Below the pieces are notes generated by a model. It was not told the origin of the DNA. It worked only from the letters and a program-made list of their open reading frames with translations, and made no database searches. A stretch of 64,000 bases of DNA, from the NCBI GenBank assembly GCA_907165065.1, contig OU015540.1, forward strand, positions 5,254,001 to 5,318,000, read 5' to 3'. The position numbers and the translations under genes were made by a program. Below are positions 12,901 through 24,589 of this stretch, piece after piece. The first letter of the stretch is position 1. Each line of letters begins with the position of its first letter. The DNA comes from Caprimulgus europaeus (lineage: Eukaryota; Chordata; Aves; Caprimulgiformes; Caprimulgidae).

Positions 12901-14339
12901 TGTCTTGTGCCAACAGGGTCAGCCCTGCCAAAGGAGCAGCTTCTCTCTTCTATTGTGTAGAGGTTCAGCCTGGGTCCATCTTTGAAGAAAAACTGATAAA
13001 ATACTGTTAATTCTCTGAAAACCCCCTTGGACAGCTGAGCTTTTGAGAGCCTAAAGTTGCCTCCTAATGTTCTTTCCCAATGGGCAAGATAAATCGTACC
13101 TCCTGGTGATGATCTGCCTTTCAATTTTTCTCTTTGCCAGCTTAACTGGCTATTTTATGTGGTTCAGTTTTAAAGGTGATAAAAAGTCAGTATGCTGAAG
13201 AGCACTCTAAGGATGTAAGATGTGGGTATTAGAGAGTTATTCAAGCTCTAGCTGGTATAAAAAGAGGAATGAAATGTCTGTCCTTGTTGCTTGGTTGTTA
13301 GTATCATGGTAGCAGAATCCCAGAAGCAGTAATGTGGTCATGATGAAGGCATTGAACATACTGGTATAAAGAGACAAAGTCTTTTGTTCTTCCTGCTGGG
13401 TATTGTTTACCTGCTTTTCAGCTCATTATTCAAAGCTGAATGACATGTGCTACCTCAGTAGCTCCTGGGAGCTGGTTTGGATTACCTTGCTTAGAATAAA
13501 AAAGAAAAAACAACCCCTCCCAACCAAAACAACCTCTCATCTTTCTGACTTTATCTTCTTAACCCCAAGCTGGAATCTTATCTACTGCTGCATGGTACAC
13601 AGGTTGGATCCCAAGCCACAGTGGATTATTACCCATCTGATAACTGTTAGCTAATATCATCTTGTTTGATGGCAGCCTGTTTCCAGCCTGACAGGATCTG
13701 TTCTTTCTTGGGCATAAATTGTTCAGGTTCAAATTCTTCCACACTTTTCTTTCAAACTGCCCATCTGTGATGCATGCAGTCTTCTGATGCCCTCATTGCT
13801 GTAAAATGCAATGTGAAAATGCAGTGCACACTCATTTTCTTTTCAACCTCCTTTTCTGGCATGGTTGAAAGCAATAACATGACTAAGAGAGGATGAAGGT
13901 GTGAGGTGGGTTCTTACATCTGTGTCATTTCCATTTCCCTCTCTTCTCCCAAGCAAAGTGTGGTATATTTCAACTCAATGACTGTTGGATTTCCTTCTCT
14001 GTAGGGAGCCTGGATAAATCCTTAGCCCATCTGCACTGACCTGGCCAGCGTTCTTGTAGCAGGCTAACAGTATGTTACTCAGGCTGGACTATGCAGTGAC
14101 TTGTGAAACTTTCCCTGTGAGGCTGAGCCAGCAGCTCCTTGATATGTGTGCTGTAAACACAGACCATTTTATGCTGGGAGATGGTTGTAATCTGTGGTTC
14201 TGTGTCAATGTTAGTCATTCTGACTTACTTTTCTGTTCTGTTTGTTTTTTGTCTTGTCTTCTTCCAGTACACCTCCAGCATGAGAGCCAAATACCTCGCC
14301 ACCAACCAACCTCGTCCAGATGCTGGCAGTGTGCATTAA
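884..14339 (+). CDS. TTYH3: TTYH3, tweety family member 3, spliced coding region (3' half; earlier exons outside window)
   Basis: Seven exons (884-939, 2184-2276, 2397-2489, 3246-3382, 5425-5601, 6523-6598, 14268-14339) join without frame loss and encode the last 234 residues of a tweety-family membrane protein. The order matches the human protein: end of the extracellular domain (CSAGYPNPFQQ, an N-S-T glycosylation sequon, VDCRSLHLDYVQ, GFCYDG), the last membrane helix (GLIYLVLFSFVTALMFSSIV), then a cytoplasmic tail with DDDGEEE and MPSLYSCGSSYGSETS. The tail also has a PPSY motif of the PPxY class, which binds NEDD4-type ubiquitin ligases. The family was first reported as large-conductance or volume-regulated chloride channels; later structures showed dimers without an obvious pore, so its activity is debated. 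The protein sits in the plasma membrane. Assignment to TTYH3 rather than TTYH1 or TTYH2 rests on near identity of the tail and the QPRPD ending. The gene converges on LFNG. Confidence 0.97.
940..2183 (+). other. TTYH3: TTYH3 intron
   Basis: This is ordinary intron sequence with a TG/T-rich patch near 1910-1960. I see no exon, repeat element or RNA gene in it. Confidence 0.8.
2184..2276 (+). CDS. TTYH3: TTYH3 exon: extracellular helix KLSGSHKALVEMQDDV
   Basis: This exon is 31 whole codons (phase 0 at both ends), with acceptor GAGCAG and donor GTAACT. It is nearly identical to human KLSGSHKALVEMQDVV, then diverges in the linker (ASREHPTSK), as is usual between orthologues. Confidence 0.95.
2397..2489 (+). 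CDS. TTYH3: TTYH3 exon: extracellular segment with N-S-T sequon
   Basis: This exon is 31 whole codons, with acceptor TTACAG and donor GTGAGT. It encodes EYLTRIQEVLNSTEINLQQL then TALVDCRSLHL. The N-S-T sequon stands where human TTYH3 has N-G-T. The cysteine in VDCRS is one of the conserved extracellular cysteines. The intron before it is only 120 bases. Confidence 0.95.
2490..3245 (+). other. TTYH3: TTYH3 intron with (TC)n at its 3' end
   Basis: Apart from the (TC)n run at 3223-3243, which forms the pyrimidine tract of the next acceptor, nothing is recognised. Confidence 0.8.
3246..3382 (+). CDS. TTYH3: TTYH3 exon: end of extracellular domain and last membrane helix
   Basis: It encodes DYVQALTGFCYDGVEGLIY then a hydrophobic helix (LVLFSFVTALMFSSIVCSV) and PHTWQQK. 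This is the best conserved part of the protein. A (TC)n run at 3223-3243 serves as the polypyrimidine tract of its acceptor. The last arginine codon is split: AG here, its third base in the next exon. Confidence 0.97.
3383..5424 (+). other. TTYH3: TTYH3 intron
   Basis: Two kilobases of intron. Reading frames of about 100-140 codons near 4254-4681 have no recognisable protein content and no matching splice frame. They look like chance frames. Confidence 0.75.
5425..5601 (+). CDS. TTYH3: TTYH3 exon: cytoplasmic tail with acidic run and MPSLYSCGSSYGSETS
   Basis: The acceptor is TTGCAG at 5424 and the donor is GTGAGT at 5602. It encodes SSDDDGEEES, then RVHMPSLYSCGSSYGSE and AAAHTVSNAPVTEY, almost residue for residue as in human TTYH3. 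The final Met codon is split AT|G with the next exon. The acidic linker is the only variable part. Confidence 0.97.
5602..6522 (+). other. TTYH3: TTYH3 intron
   Basis: This intron has a poly-T stretch at about 6150-6175 and no other feature I can support. Confidence 0.8.
6523..6598 (+). CDS. TTYH3: TTYH3 exon: tail segment ending GRESPPPS
   Basis: It encodes SQNANFQNPRCENTPLIGRE then SPPPS and ends on a whole codon (phase 0) before donor GTAAGT. The PPxY motif of the tail is therefore built by splicing: PPPS comes from this exon and Tyr is the first codon of the final exon. Without splicing, the frame stays open into the intron, which makes a misleading longer reading frame. Confidence 0.97.
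6599..14267 (+). other. TTYH3: TTYH3 last intron, 7.7 kb
   Basis: This is the longest TTYH3 intron in the window. It holds (GTTT)n runs at about 7957-7984 and 8524-8541, a poly-T tract near 11000-11023 and the candidate alternative exon at 8717. The rest is AT-rich unique sequence in which I see no gene or mobile element. Confidence 0.8.
8717..8797 (+). CDS. TTYH3: Candidate alternative terminal exon of TTYH3 (unproven)
   Basis: A strong pyrimidine tract (8684-8712) ends in ATCACAG at 8716. Read in phase 0 from the exon ending PPPS, the next 26 codons are open, starting LYLAAMDSSS and ending ARTYW, then TAA at 8795. A possible donor GTAACA overlaps the stop (exon end 8793). If it joined the usual last exon, a stop would follow within six codons. 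An ATTAAA with T-rich sequence downstream lies at 8973, so the exon could also be terminal. Either form replaces the Tyr of PPSY and the conserved ending. The splice signals and frame are visible; use in RNA is inferred. Confidence 0.35.
   Translation: MYLAAMDSSSHMSWQLKPSDSARTYW
14268..14339 (+). CDS. TTYH3: TTYH3 final coding exon (YTSSMRAKYLATNQPRPD...)
   Basis: The acceptor CTTCCAG lies behind a long T-rich tract. Twenty-three codons end in GSVH and TAA at 14337-14339, matching human YTSSMRAKYLATSQPRPDSS and its GSH end. The first codon, Tyr, completes PPSY, a possible ubiquitin-ligase docking site. The 7.7 kb intron before it is much longer than its neighbours. Confidence 0.96.
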   Translation, partial: YTSSMRAKYLATNQPRPDAGSVH

Positions 14340-15970
14340 AATGAAAAAGCAAAGGCAAAAAAACAAAACCCACACGTGCAGTCAGACTAAACAATGTGCC
14401 AACTGCTGTGCCCCTGTGCTGTCCTCGTAGAACAATCCTGCTGTTCTGCCCAAAAGCCAGTGCAGCTCCTTCTGTTTCTCCAGTCCATACCACCCCTCCA
14501 ACCTGACACCTGCCCACTGGAGTGGAAGCCCCTTTTGACTTTAAGCCTTCACCTTGTTGTACCTGATGTGTGAGAGAGAGCAAGCACGTGCAGGCAAGCA
14601 ACTGAGAGCACCTAGGCAAGAAACTGGGTCCACCTGCTTGAAGCCAACTTTATCAGAGTAGCCTATCAGAAAAAGTTGGTGAATATCTTCTACCCCCCTT
14701 TTTCCCTCCTTCTATTCCCCAGAGGGACTTGGTGAAAGATGGTGGTAGATCTTCTTCACTTCTGCAGTGGGATCAGCAGTCTGTCAACCGCTGAAGAAGC
14801 AGAGGCTGGGTGCCTGTGACTAGCGTACAACGAGGGAATGCTGAGTCAATGCATGATACAGCATCTTGGTGGGAGTCCTCTGGTCTGGTGTCCTGTGTGA
14901 GGGAGGAGAGGAGCTCCTGCCTCATGGTGTCACTGCATATCCACTGTAATTTGGGAGCCTGGGGCTCTTCTAGAGCAAACCATTCCACTCCCTGGTTCTT
15001 TTTTTAAAAATCCATCAAGAAAATGCCTTTTTCTTTCCCACTGTATCTAGCATGTGAATTCTCGAGGAGGAGCAGAGGGGTCCCAGCACCAGTCAACTAC
15101 CCTGTCCATTGCTCTGAACCTGACCTCTCTGCTCCATCAGGGAAGCCCAGGTACTTGCAGATGGCATTCTGGGTGCTGCCTTTACGAGGCCAACACACAG
15201 ATCAAACAGGAGCCAGCCACCCACTTGGTGCCAAATTTTTCCAGGAAAAGACTTGTAAGACTTTAGGGGGGGATATTTTTGCACTAAAGAGTTTCAACTC
15301 TCTGATGCTAGATCTTACGGGACGGTCAGCGTGCAAAAGCAAGAGAGACTGGAAGCACCAGTGGATTTATAGCAAATGCAAGCTCTCCCTGCAGGAGTGA
15401 CCTCTGAACTGCTGGACTTTGTCTTTTATTTTTTCTTTCTTTCTTTTTTCTTTTTTAATCGTAATTTACAGCACAGGGTTGCTGGACTGGCATTGAACGA
15501 GGTTTTTGGAGCCTCAGTCCTAACAAACTCACAAGATCATCAGTATATCTTCTTCTGTGTTCCAAAATCAGAAACTGAAATGACATCTGGAGAACATTGT
15601 GACTGTCAGAACAGGTTTTTATTTTTTTCTGGTTTATTTCTTTTTTTTTTTTCCCTCAAGGCACATTGCTAACCACTATCATGACCATATTAAGGCACAT
15701 GTAAGGCATTTTTCTAGATGTGAGGCAGAACAAAGCTTGCAAAGGGGCAGCTGGGTGCATGCAGAGGGCAACATCCTCCATTGGTGCTGTACTTTCCACT
15801 GAAGAGCAGTGCTCTGAAGGGCACTGACAGCTTCCTGCCTCTTGGGAGCTGCTGTCAAGTACTGCCCTTTCACTAGGGTAACTATGATGTTCCTTTTTGT
15901 CTCTTTTTACCTCTGAGTAGGGGCATCTTAGTGTAGCTGCTGAGCATTATATTAAATAACTGGCAGAGTA

Positions 15971-15976
15971 AATAAA
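15971..15976 (+). terminator. TTYH3: Possible proximal poly(A) signal of TTYH3 (AATAAA)
   Basis: A canonical hexamer 1.6 kb after the stop. The downstream GT-rich element is weak, so use is uncertain. Confidence 0.25.
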
Positions 15977-18046
15977 GTGGGAAACGTCTCTCGAACTAGA
16001 GTTGAGCCATTGGCAGAGGCAGTTAGTCTTCACCTCAGTGATGTTCACACTCAATGTCTGTTTACCCCACGTTTGCTGTACGGGGCACAGAATCTACCAA
16101 TCTGCCTTTACTCAAGTCAGTTGCCTTCTTGCAGTGAGGTAGGAATTGCTCCTAGCAGGTAGCTAACTAGGATGCTGGTATCTGCTGTAAAATGCTACCA
16201 GCTCTGTGGAAAAGCAAGCTTTGAAACTCCTCTTGAGATAGAAACCACTAACAGACTGCAAAAGCTGTAGGCCAGCTATTCCCATTCGAAGGAGTGAGGG
16301 AGACAGGGAGGAGGCACTGCCATGCAGACAGGAAGCGAAGGTTTTGGAGAAAACTTCACACTTCACCATAAATCTCTGGAAGCAGGATTTTCTTGCTCAG
16401 GACTGAATATGGCCTTTCAGACACATTTGATAGGCTTCACACTGAAACATACCTCTGTGTTATCAAATAACAAGGGCAGGGAAGTGTAATCACAAGTTGG
16501 TGTGGAGGAACACTGGCTCATGAGCACCAGATTTTTCCACCCTGTCTTAAAACCTACCAGGAGAGCTGGGTGTGCAAGCACGTGGCATGGTTGGCTTGCA
16601 GGGCCCAAAGCACACAACTACTATCTAGGGGGAACTGAACCTTCCCCTCGTTTTGAAGAAAGAAGCAAGAGCCATATAATCCTCCTTAAGACTGAGTTGT
16701 TCTGCCATCATCTCTCCTTGCAAAGATGTGCTCAGATTTGCTACTTACACTATCAAATTTAGGGGAGCTGCCCTAAAATCTATGGCCTGGTCCTACTCAT
16801 TGAAGGCAAGTGTTTTGAAGGCTGGAGGGTGTGGGGAGAACCCTGGGAAAACAAGTGCCTTCTGTATATCGACTTTTCTGTATACAGAATGCATCCTGAA
16901 CACGTATGTGACTGCACTTGGGGTTGGATCTGAATTGTCACAGTGGCACTGTCTGTGCCAGCAGGGGTACGGGGCAGCGAGCCTATGCCCTTTTGTTTGC
17001 AGCATCTAATGGAGCAACTACCTTGACCTGCTTCCTTCCAAGGTTTGGCATAGCCACTCATAACACCCAGAACAACTTCTGACAATGCCTGGGGGCTTGC
17101 AGCAAGGCACAGATGTGGAGATATGTGCTCTGTGACTTCAAAATATAACTGGAAAGAATGTTATGGAGGTAACACTTTGCTCTCTGGAGGCCAGCGTGGT
17201 GTGACTGCAGTGTGAGCTGTGTACCTTTGTCCAGCCAGCACTTCCTTTACTTGACATGGATATTGCACTTTTGTAAAGCATCCTGGAACTCTGCTGCCCC
17301 GCTGCATGCTGCGCAGAGCGCTGGATAGGAAACACAGACAAAGGGTTTCTTTTGTGTTTTGGTTTTGTTTTTTTTTCCTTTTTTTTTTTTCCTTTTTTTT
17401 ACTGGAACCTTGAGCAACAGTGTGGCATTTCTGCAGGCTGGTCTGAATGGATCTGCTGAAGAACAGATGGCCTTTGCCTATTCTTACGGCTGCGACGTAA
17501 TCAGCCTCATCCATATGGTCACATTTTGTCTGAGGAGTGGACTTTCAAAAGCCAAGATCTCCCAGACTCTGTGCCTCCCTCTTGGGTGAACAGCAGGTGC
17601 TATCTGGCGAAGACTCATCTGTTCTGGATGGCATTCATGGTTGAGGGAGTCTGAACTCTTCAAGCTGTAGGAGGTAAAGCTGTAGAGACTTCTCTCTCTT
17701 CCATTGTGTCTCTGTTTTTAATGTGACAAAATGCTAAGGCCATATCACTTGGTGTGTCTCAGCTGACCTTATCATGTTACTGGTTGCTAACAAAAGGGTC
17801 CAGAATTCAGGGGAGGTGAGATTGGCCTCTGGACACCTCGCTGACTGCAAAATGAAAGGCAGCTTGTCCGGTTGAAGGTGACTGCATTGGTGAAGATACT
17901 TCATGTTACTTTTTCAGAAGCACAAATGTGGTCATTGGCTTGTCTGGTTGGCTTGGTTTATTTCCACCACATCATCATGTGTGAATGACACTTTCTTTTG
18001 GAACTGAGAACTCTTCCAAGCACACAAACATCTCCACAATGTGAAA

Positions 18047-18054
18047 TGTAAATA
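18047..18054 (+). promoter_or_regulatory. TTYH3: Pumilio-type site TGTAAATA in TTYH3 3' UTR
   Basis: This is an exact match to the UGUANAUA consensus bound by Pumilio repressors, in the sense strand and 130 bases before the ATTAAA. Single 8-mers of this kind occur by chance, so function is inferred. Confidence 0.35.
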
Positions 18055-18185
18055 GCATGTTGGACTCTTGTGTCCAGTGTTCAAGACTGCATTGTAACTG
18101 TAAAGGAAATCGAATCAAGACTTGGCTGTGAATTTCTTGTGCTGTCTTGGGAATATAACTGTAGTGTTTGTATCCTGTATGTATT

Positions 18186-18191
18186 ATTAAA
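18186..18191 (+). terminator. TTYH3: Possible internal poly(A) signal of TTYH3 (ATTAAA)
   Basis: The common variant hexamer is followed within 30 bases by TG- and T-rich sequence. It would give a 3' UTR of about 3.9 kb. Confidence 0.4.
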
Positions 18192-19331
18192 CTGAGTTCA
18201 TTTTATGTGCTGATAAAAGGGTTCAAGCTAAGATTTTTAGCGTGCATCCATGTATCCAAATGTGAAGGATGGAGTACTCCCTTCCCCTCCTGTCCTTTTT
18301 AAGTTTTCTCCATTTGATAGGTGTTAATTTTCTGTGTACAGTCATCTCAGCCAAGATGCAAGGATGTTCCTTTGAGTGCTTTGAGGGGGACACAGTGCAT
18401 GGGGTTTTCAGTGATCCTAAGTTAGGATTTCCACAGTGGTTCCCTGAAAATACTGTGAGTGTTCACATGAAAAGATTGGCCTCTCTGAGAGTAAACCATT
18501 TCTCAGGGAGCTGCTTAACCATTGCTTGTGAGAGCTCTGGGTGCTGCAGGGTGATAGCAGGCAGGAGTGGGTGGATACCCACAGAAGCAAGGTACAGGTA
18601 CCTGTGTGGATAAACCCATGCTTCACTTCTGGTCTCACCTTCTCTTCTGCCTAGCAGCAACTGGAATACTGTGCTGAGCCCTTTGAAGAAGAGGGAAGTG
18701 TCTTGGCTTGTTGATGCTGGCCCCCCCACCTGATTCAGGAGTAGATGAGGTGGGTGGGTTTTCCTTTAGCTAGGGAGGGGGAAGGGTCTTTGAAGTACTA
18801 CCTACCTAGGGACCAAGCAGAAGCCAGGGTCTTCCCCAGCTCAACAAGTCTGCTAGTGTAACTAAGTGAACGTGGCTGCGTGGGAGGGGAAGAGCCCTCC
18901 AGGCAGATACCAAGAGCAGATCTAATGCCTTGAGAGAAGAGACCCGACAAGACGTAATCTGTACCTTGAACCGGATGGCTTCTTTCACCACAGCCTCCTC
19001 CCCTTTTCTAGAAATTATTCATGTGCATGCTGTAGATGGCTTCCCTAGTCATTCCAGGAGGCCCAGCAGAAGCGTGGGATGTTTTGGTAGCAGTTCCTAG
19101 ATGGCTAGCAAGTGATCTGTGCTTTCAGGGGGGAGAGCAGGATCTCTGGCCGAGCCGTGATGGTGAGTGTGTTGCCCAACTGGGAGAGAGAAGGTTTGGG
19201 TTACTGGTGGCCTGGAGCTCCCAGGTGCTCACCCAGCCCCTGTGGCTGCATGCATGAACAAAGTGGAACGTAAATTGATGTACAACCAGAAAGTTCAAAA
19301 TACTCCTTTCCTAAAGAGGATAACTGTAGCA

Positions 19332-19373
19332 TGAAGCTCTTAGGTGCTCTGCTGAAGCTCTTAGGTGCTCTGC
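19332..19373 (+). repeat. Perfect tandem duplication of a 21-base unit
   Basis: The unit beginning TGAAGCTCTTAGG and ending TGCTCTGC occurs twice head to tail with no difference. This indicates a recent small duplication within the TTYH3 3' UTR. Confidence 0.9.
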
Positions 19374-20004
19374 GTATTTGATACCACATTGCTCCTCACT
19401 ATGCAATTCCCAACTCCTTCCTTCCTCTTCCTCCTCTAATCTCCCATCAAGACTTCTCTAGTGGCCTCCACCCAGGAGGCCACTGAAGTCCCAGAAAAAG
19501 CTTCATTTCTGTCATTGTCCTCTGCATTGGGTCCAGGTGCCCAGCCCTCGTGTCGCGTGCCTCAGGTCCCTTGTTAACGGGAGGCCCCATGAGTTTTATT
19601 CACATCATTCAGAGGGAAGTTTATTTTCTTGGACACTGTGCACAGAAACCTACTGGTGAACATGTACCTGGCCTTTTGTAACTCTTCTGTTTTTTCTTCT
19701 TAACCATAATGGTTGTATATCATACCACTTTATATACATATATAATATATAAATATATATAATTTTTTTTAAAACTTTGGACCTGCTAGTTTCTTTCAAG
19801 TGTTCCTGCACTTACCCAAAATGTTTTTAAATTGTGAGGGTTAAAGAGGATTGAGCCCATTTTTGTATCTTTACTTTTAATTCTGTAGTTCTATTATTGT
19901 AATGTAGCTATTTTTTACTGTAACTTTTTGGTTTGCAAATACTAAACAAAAAACCTAAATGTAATTTCTGTGGTTTCTATTCAGCTTGGGTTTCATGTTT
20001 TAAA

Positions 20005-20010
20005 AATAAA
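20005..20010 (+). terminator. TTYH3: Likely distal poly(A) signal of TTYH3 (AATAAA)
   Basis: A canonical hexamer stands at the end of an AU-rich stretch. T-rich sequence (20040-20080) lies beyond it and base composition changes after it. Confidence 0.6.
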
Positions 20011-20512
20011 TGATTTAAAAATGATTTAAAACCACTGTTCCTATTTATTGATCTTTTCTCCCACTTTTTTTTTGCCTTTTTCACAAACCTGCTTGAAGTT
20101 TCATTACGTTTCATACATTGAGGTAGATCCATGAAGTGAGGATGGGTAATGGAGTCATAAAGTCTAGTAGCTAGCAGAGGATGGAAGGAACTGGAACATG
20201 AGTGCCCTGTACTCCAGGAATCAATTAGTGCCTGTGCTGTGTGAGATGAAGCGTGTGTGCAGGTGTTAGCAGAGCTGCTTGCTTCCTTTGCTTCCAGGTC
20301 TCAGCCTGATCCAGTTGCTGTTAGAAACCGTGGACTTGGGGATTTCTAATCCAGTTTGAAGACTGAACTGTTAAAATTGAATTGGGCAACCTCGAAAGAA
20401 CCCCTGAAGAAAAATGATCGATGTGAATGTTTTCTCCAGGGGAATTTGCACTAATCCTGCTCTAGAAACGAGGTGGCTCATACCCCTCCTGGGTGGTCTG
20501 CATGTGGGGGGG

Positions 20513-20576
20513 GCAGGATTTGGTAGGAGGAAGCCTGGATGGGGGCAAGATTTGGCAGGAGGGAGCCTGGATGGGG
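20513..20576. repeat. Two tandem copies of a 32-base unit
   Basis: GCAGGATTTGGTAGG... is followed directly by GCAAGATTTGGCAGG..., both ending GCCTGGATGGGG, with four differences between copies. Confidence 0.85.
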
Positions 20577-23500
20577 GCATGAGGTGAGCTGGTGCCTTCT
20601 GTGGGGCTGTCCTCATATTGGGGACCTGCTGCAGGGCCATCCTCATATCATGGGACCTCCAGGGGCTGCAGGCACCGGTGCAAAAGATGCTGGGGCAGTT
20701 GGGGGATGTGTCCATCAGCCTGTGGAGATGCTCCCCCTGCACACCCTGGTGTGGGATACCCCCCTCAAGCCCCCTCAGCTTTGCTTGTGCTGCACCGGAG
20801 CAGCAGCAAACGAGCCGTTCGTTTTCACCAGCAGAAGTACAAGAAATGTAGGAAAAAGGTATGGGGGGTTGTACACCACCAGCTCAGCTCTTCAGGAGAT
20901 GGTGAAATGTGTATAGGTGCCTCCAGTAGCGTCACACGAGGTGCTGGAGGAGCTGGTGCTGCAGCTCAGCGTGGGCCCATCGTTCTCTGCTCTGCCCCAG
21001 GCTACCGTGGCTTTCTTTTTAGTTCTTCATTTCTACTGTTCTCTGATCACAGACTCGCTCTGCTGCATCTCTAGCAAGTGGTGAACTCAAACCTTTACCT
21101 TCCTGGGATTCTCTCCATCTGTTTTCTGCCTGATCCTGCCAGTCAAATCGAGGGATTTGCCTCCTGCCTCCGTCCTGTGCTGTTCTTGCCCTGACCTCAG
21201 CCCATCTCTTACCAACTGTGGCTCTTGGGGAAATTTCCCCCAAGCTGTAGTAAAGCCAAACAACATCTTCTTCTGCCCCTGTGCCTGAGCTCGGCCCTTA
21301 GGACGAAGGACGGGGCAGCAGAGCAGCTCCTCATGCAGGAGTGCAGGCTTTTTGGGGGAGAGGAAACAACTTTGGGGTGGGAAAGGGCATGGAAAAGCAC
21401 CTTGACAGGGTGTGGTGACAGCAGGTAGCTCCATCCATGCTGACTGCTCTTGCTCCAACCACAGGTTAAAGCAGAGAGCTCCCAAACTACCCATTGATGC
21501 TGTAAGGACCAGCCAATGGTCCTGGATCTCACCACAAAGTGGCAGACCCAGTTTGAAGGCCACAGAGAGGGGACCACATCCTGCAGCCCTGAGACCTGAG
21601 CTGGGTTCCAAGGCATCCTCCTCCTCGGTGCTCCTGGTCCTGCCTCATCCCATGGGAGTGTGTGTGCACAGGTACGTGCTGTTTCCTTGGAAGGCTGGAC
21701 TGGTCTCAGCAGGGATTTCACTCTCTCTTTGTTCATGCTGTGAGGTTTTTTAAGTGCTCTGTGTGTTTGCGTGACTACAACTCACACCCTTGCTCTCGAG
21801 CCCTGCCCATCTGTACAGCGCAGAACCAACAAGAGCTTTTTGCTGCCTTCCACCCTCATGACTGTGAGTCTCAGCAGACACCAGTTTTCCTCCCTTCACT
21901 AATAATTTACAGGTTTGCCTCCTCTCCTTTTTTTTCCACCCCCTAAGAGGTGAACCCACATTTTCTATCTTCATCCCTGATCTGAGATGATTAAACCTCC
22001 TCTCTGGTGCAAAGGGCTTGGGGAGCAGTCAAGGGAATCTGATGGTGTGAAGCCTCCATCAGAGTCAGCACGTAAATATTTTACCAGGTTTATGGATTCC
22101 CACCAGGGATGGGACCATGCAAAGGCCACCTGCCCAGTGACCTCTCCCAGTGCTTCCCAGCAGCCGCAGGCTTCGCTCACCCTGCTACACAGCTCCTTGT
22201 CCCAGTGAGAGCAGGGCAGGGCTCTCTCCTGAGAGAAAACAGAGAGGAGGGTGAAGTATGTGTTTGAGGAAACCTCCCCTTCTGATCAACCTTCAGTAGT
22301 GGTCCGTTAGATCTCTGTCCTCACAGATAAGGCAGGGAGGGATGCCCCGGGGAGATGCTTTCAAAACTGTTTGTTGCTGTGGTGAGCTGAGCTGTGCGAA
22401 CAGGAGCTTTGCTGCCCAGAGCTGTCGGTGGGTTGGCAGCTGGAAAACTGGCAGGTAGAGCTGGTGGCTGTGCTGACGTGCTCGCTGGGATGCAGTTACT
22501 GGCTACGTGGCCCCATCTCCTTGGGGTGGGAAATGGCATGTGCTACGAGTGATGCTTTCTGCTGGACCTGGCACTGCGTGTGCAGCTTCTGCTGCTGTTG
22601 GTGAAGCCTGGATCTGCCCAGCTTTTCCATCGGATGCACTTGAGAGCTGGAGTCACAGCTCTCCTTTGGTAGGGTCTCACCAGGACTCTGCTTCTCCATG
22701 TGTCTGAGGAAGGCAGCAGGCAGCTGAAATTGCATCTCACCTCCCCTAACCACTTCTGAAACACCTGTATCCCCAAGGAATGACCCCCATCTTCCCATTC
22801 CACTCTGCCAGACCACGTCTGCTTTCAGGAGGTCATGGGCACTCCTGGCACTGTTGAAGGAGAAGCCTGAACAGGGACACTCTGGTCTGTCTGACCACAT
22901 GGGGATGCTGAAGTCCCGCTCTTGGCAGTCTTGCAAGAGGAGGCAGCGGCAGGAGGGGCGAGGGAAGAGATGCAGCTGCTGGCCCAAGGCCTGCCCAGCC
23001 CTGGGGCTCAGCAGGGCTCCTCCACACCCCACATTTGCAGCCCCACCTGGACCAGCTCTGTGGGTCACAGCACCACGGTGCAGAGGGACGTGACCACCCG
23101 GCACATTTGCCAGCAGCCTTTGCTGGCTCCTGCTCAGGTGTCTGGGCAGGGAAGGAGAGTGGTCTGGCTGCGGCCACGTCAGGTCACAGGTCCAGCCATC
23201 GCGATGGAGCAGCTGGTCACGCTGCTGTGCCTTTGTGCCATTGCGTGGTGGAGAGAGGATGGATGCTGGCAGGAGCAGAAGGACTTTCCTTTCTGCAGCT
23301 CATGTCTTGCTGAACGCAGGACCACAGGACGGTTTGCCTTGGCTCTGCAGAGGCAGGATGGTCTTTCCCTGGAGCAGGCAGTGTTTCTCACCATGACCTC
23401 AACAAAAATTCCTACTCAGGGATTTTTAATCCCACCCCAGTCCGTGCAGAGGAGTGGGAGGAAGCACAGCTCCTTTCTCACTGCGAGGTGTTGCAGAAGC

Positions 23501-24589
23501 TGGTGCTGGAGTCCTTCTCCCACCCGCTTCCTCTTCCCACCAGCGGAACACCATGGGACCTGGCGCTTGCACCCCATAAATCACTCAGTCACTCATGATC
23601 CTCTCCAAAGGCGGCTGCTCTGGGGCCAGGGGATGGGCTGCTTGGGCAAGGAGCCAACGTAGCCCCCTGCTCCTCAAGGGGCTTCTGACTCAGCAGCCCA
23701 TCCTGTGCCCCCCTAAATAAGGGGTTGCTCTCCAGGCTGCGGTGGACATGGCTAGAGCATCACCCAGCGCTGGCCACTGCTGTGCCTCTGCTTTGCTATG
23801 TGGTGTCACTGCTGCTTTCAGTCCCCTGTCCTCAGCAGGGACAGGCACAAAGCTGGCACTCTCCCTCTGACCCGGTGCAGCCACCCCCGTTTGGGTGGAT
23901 GGATGAGGACATCCACCAAGGAGGAGGAAGGAAGGGTTGGGAGTGAGGCCATACAGCGATGCCGCAGCTCTGTGGGTCTTGTCCGGCAGCGCCGTGGGAA
24001 GTGTTTCCAGCTGCTTTTAAGATGCTCAATTCATCTCCTCCTCCGCTCTTGGCTGACCAAACGGCTGGGGGAGCAGAGCAGGCCCTGCTGCGGGGCTGAG
24101 GGAGACCAGGAGCAGCGGGTGCTGGGAGCCCCGGGGCAGCTCGGGGAGAGGGAATTGGTTTTGATTGATTCAAAGCTGGTCTTAAAAGTCAGAAAGAGAA
24201 AAAGAAACTTTGGAGGGCGGGGGTGGGGATTTCTTTTACCTCCCTACAAGTGATCCAGGGGTGGGAAATGGTAGAAAGGTGAAAAAACAAAGGGGATGTG
24301 GGCGATGGCTGGGAGCTGCTTTTGGATGGGGGGGGGACACGGGACTGCCCTGCATCCCCCATGCCGTGTCTCGGCCATCCTGCAGCCATCGCTACCTGCC
24401 GCAGTCCCTCGCTCCAGGACAGACGGTGCCAGTGGGAGATTTTGTGGCCTCCAGCTGCACAGGGATGCTGGGATGCAGCTCATGCCCCACGGAGAGCCCG
24501 CACTCTCCTCTCCCAGCATCGGGACGGGCGACTCCCAAAGCCACAGCTGGAACGCTCTGTGCATTGCTCAGGCCTTGCAATTCTGATGC

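Larger units (their letters stand above)
14340..20030 (+). other. TTYH3: TTYH3 3' untranslated region (extent inferred)
   Basis: The stretch from the TAA to the AATAAA at 20005 has no competing gene. Its last 350 bases are AU-rich in the way long vertebrate 3' UTR ends are. Earlier candidate signals are AATAAA at 15971-15976 and ATTAAA at 18186-18191, so shorter forms ending near 15,990 or 18,210 are possible. A Pumilio-type TGTAAATA lies at 18047-18054. A 21-base unit is repeated in tandem at 19332-19373. The 5.7 kb length is inferred from the signals, not proven. Confidence 0.65.

Noticed and set aside
22922-23662. A 246-codon + frame between TTYH3 and LFNG.
   Set aside because: No domain, no codon pattern and an overlapping long frame on the other strand. 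Typical of GC-rich DNA.
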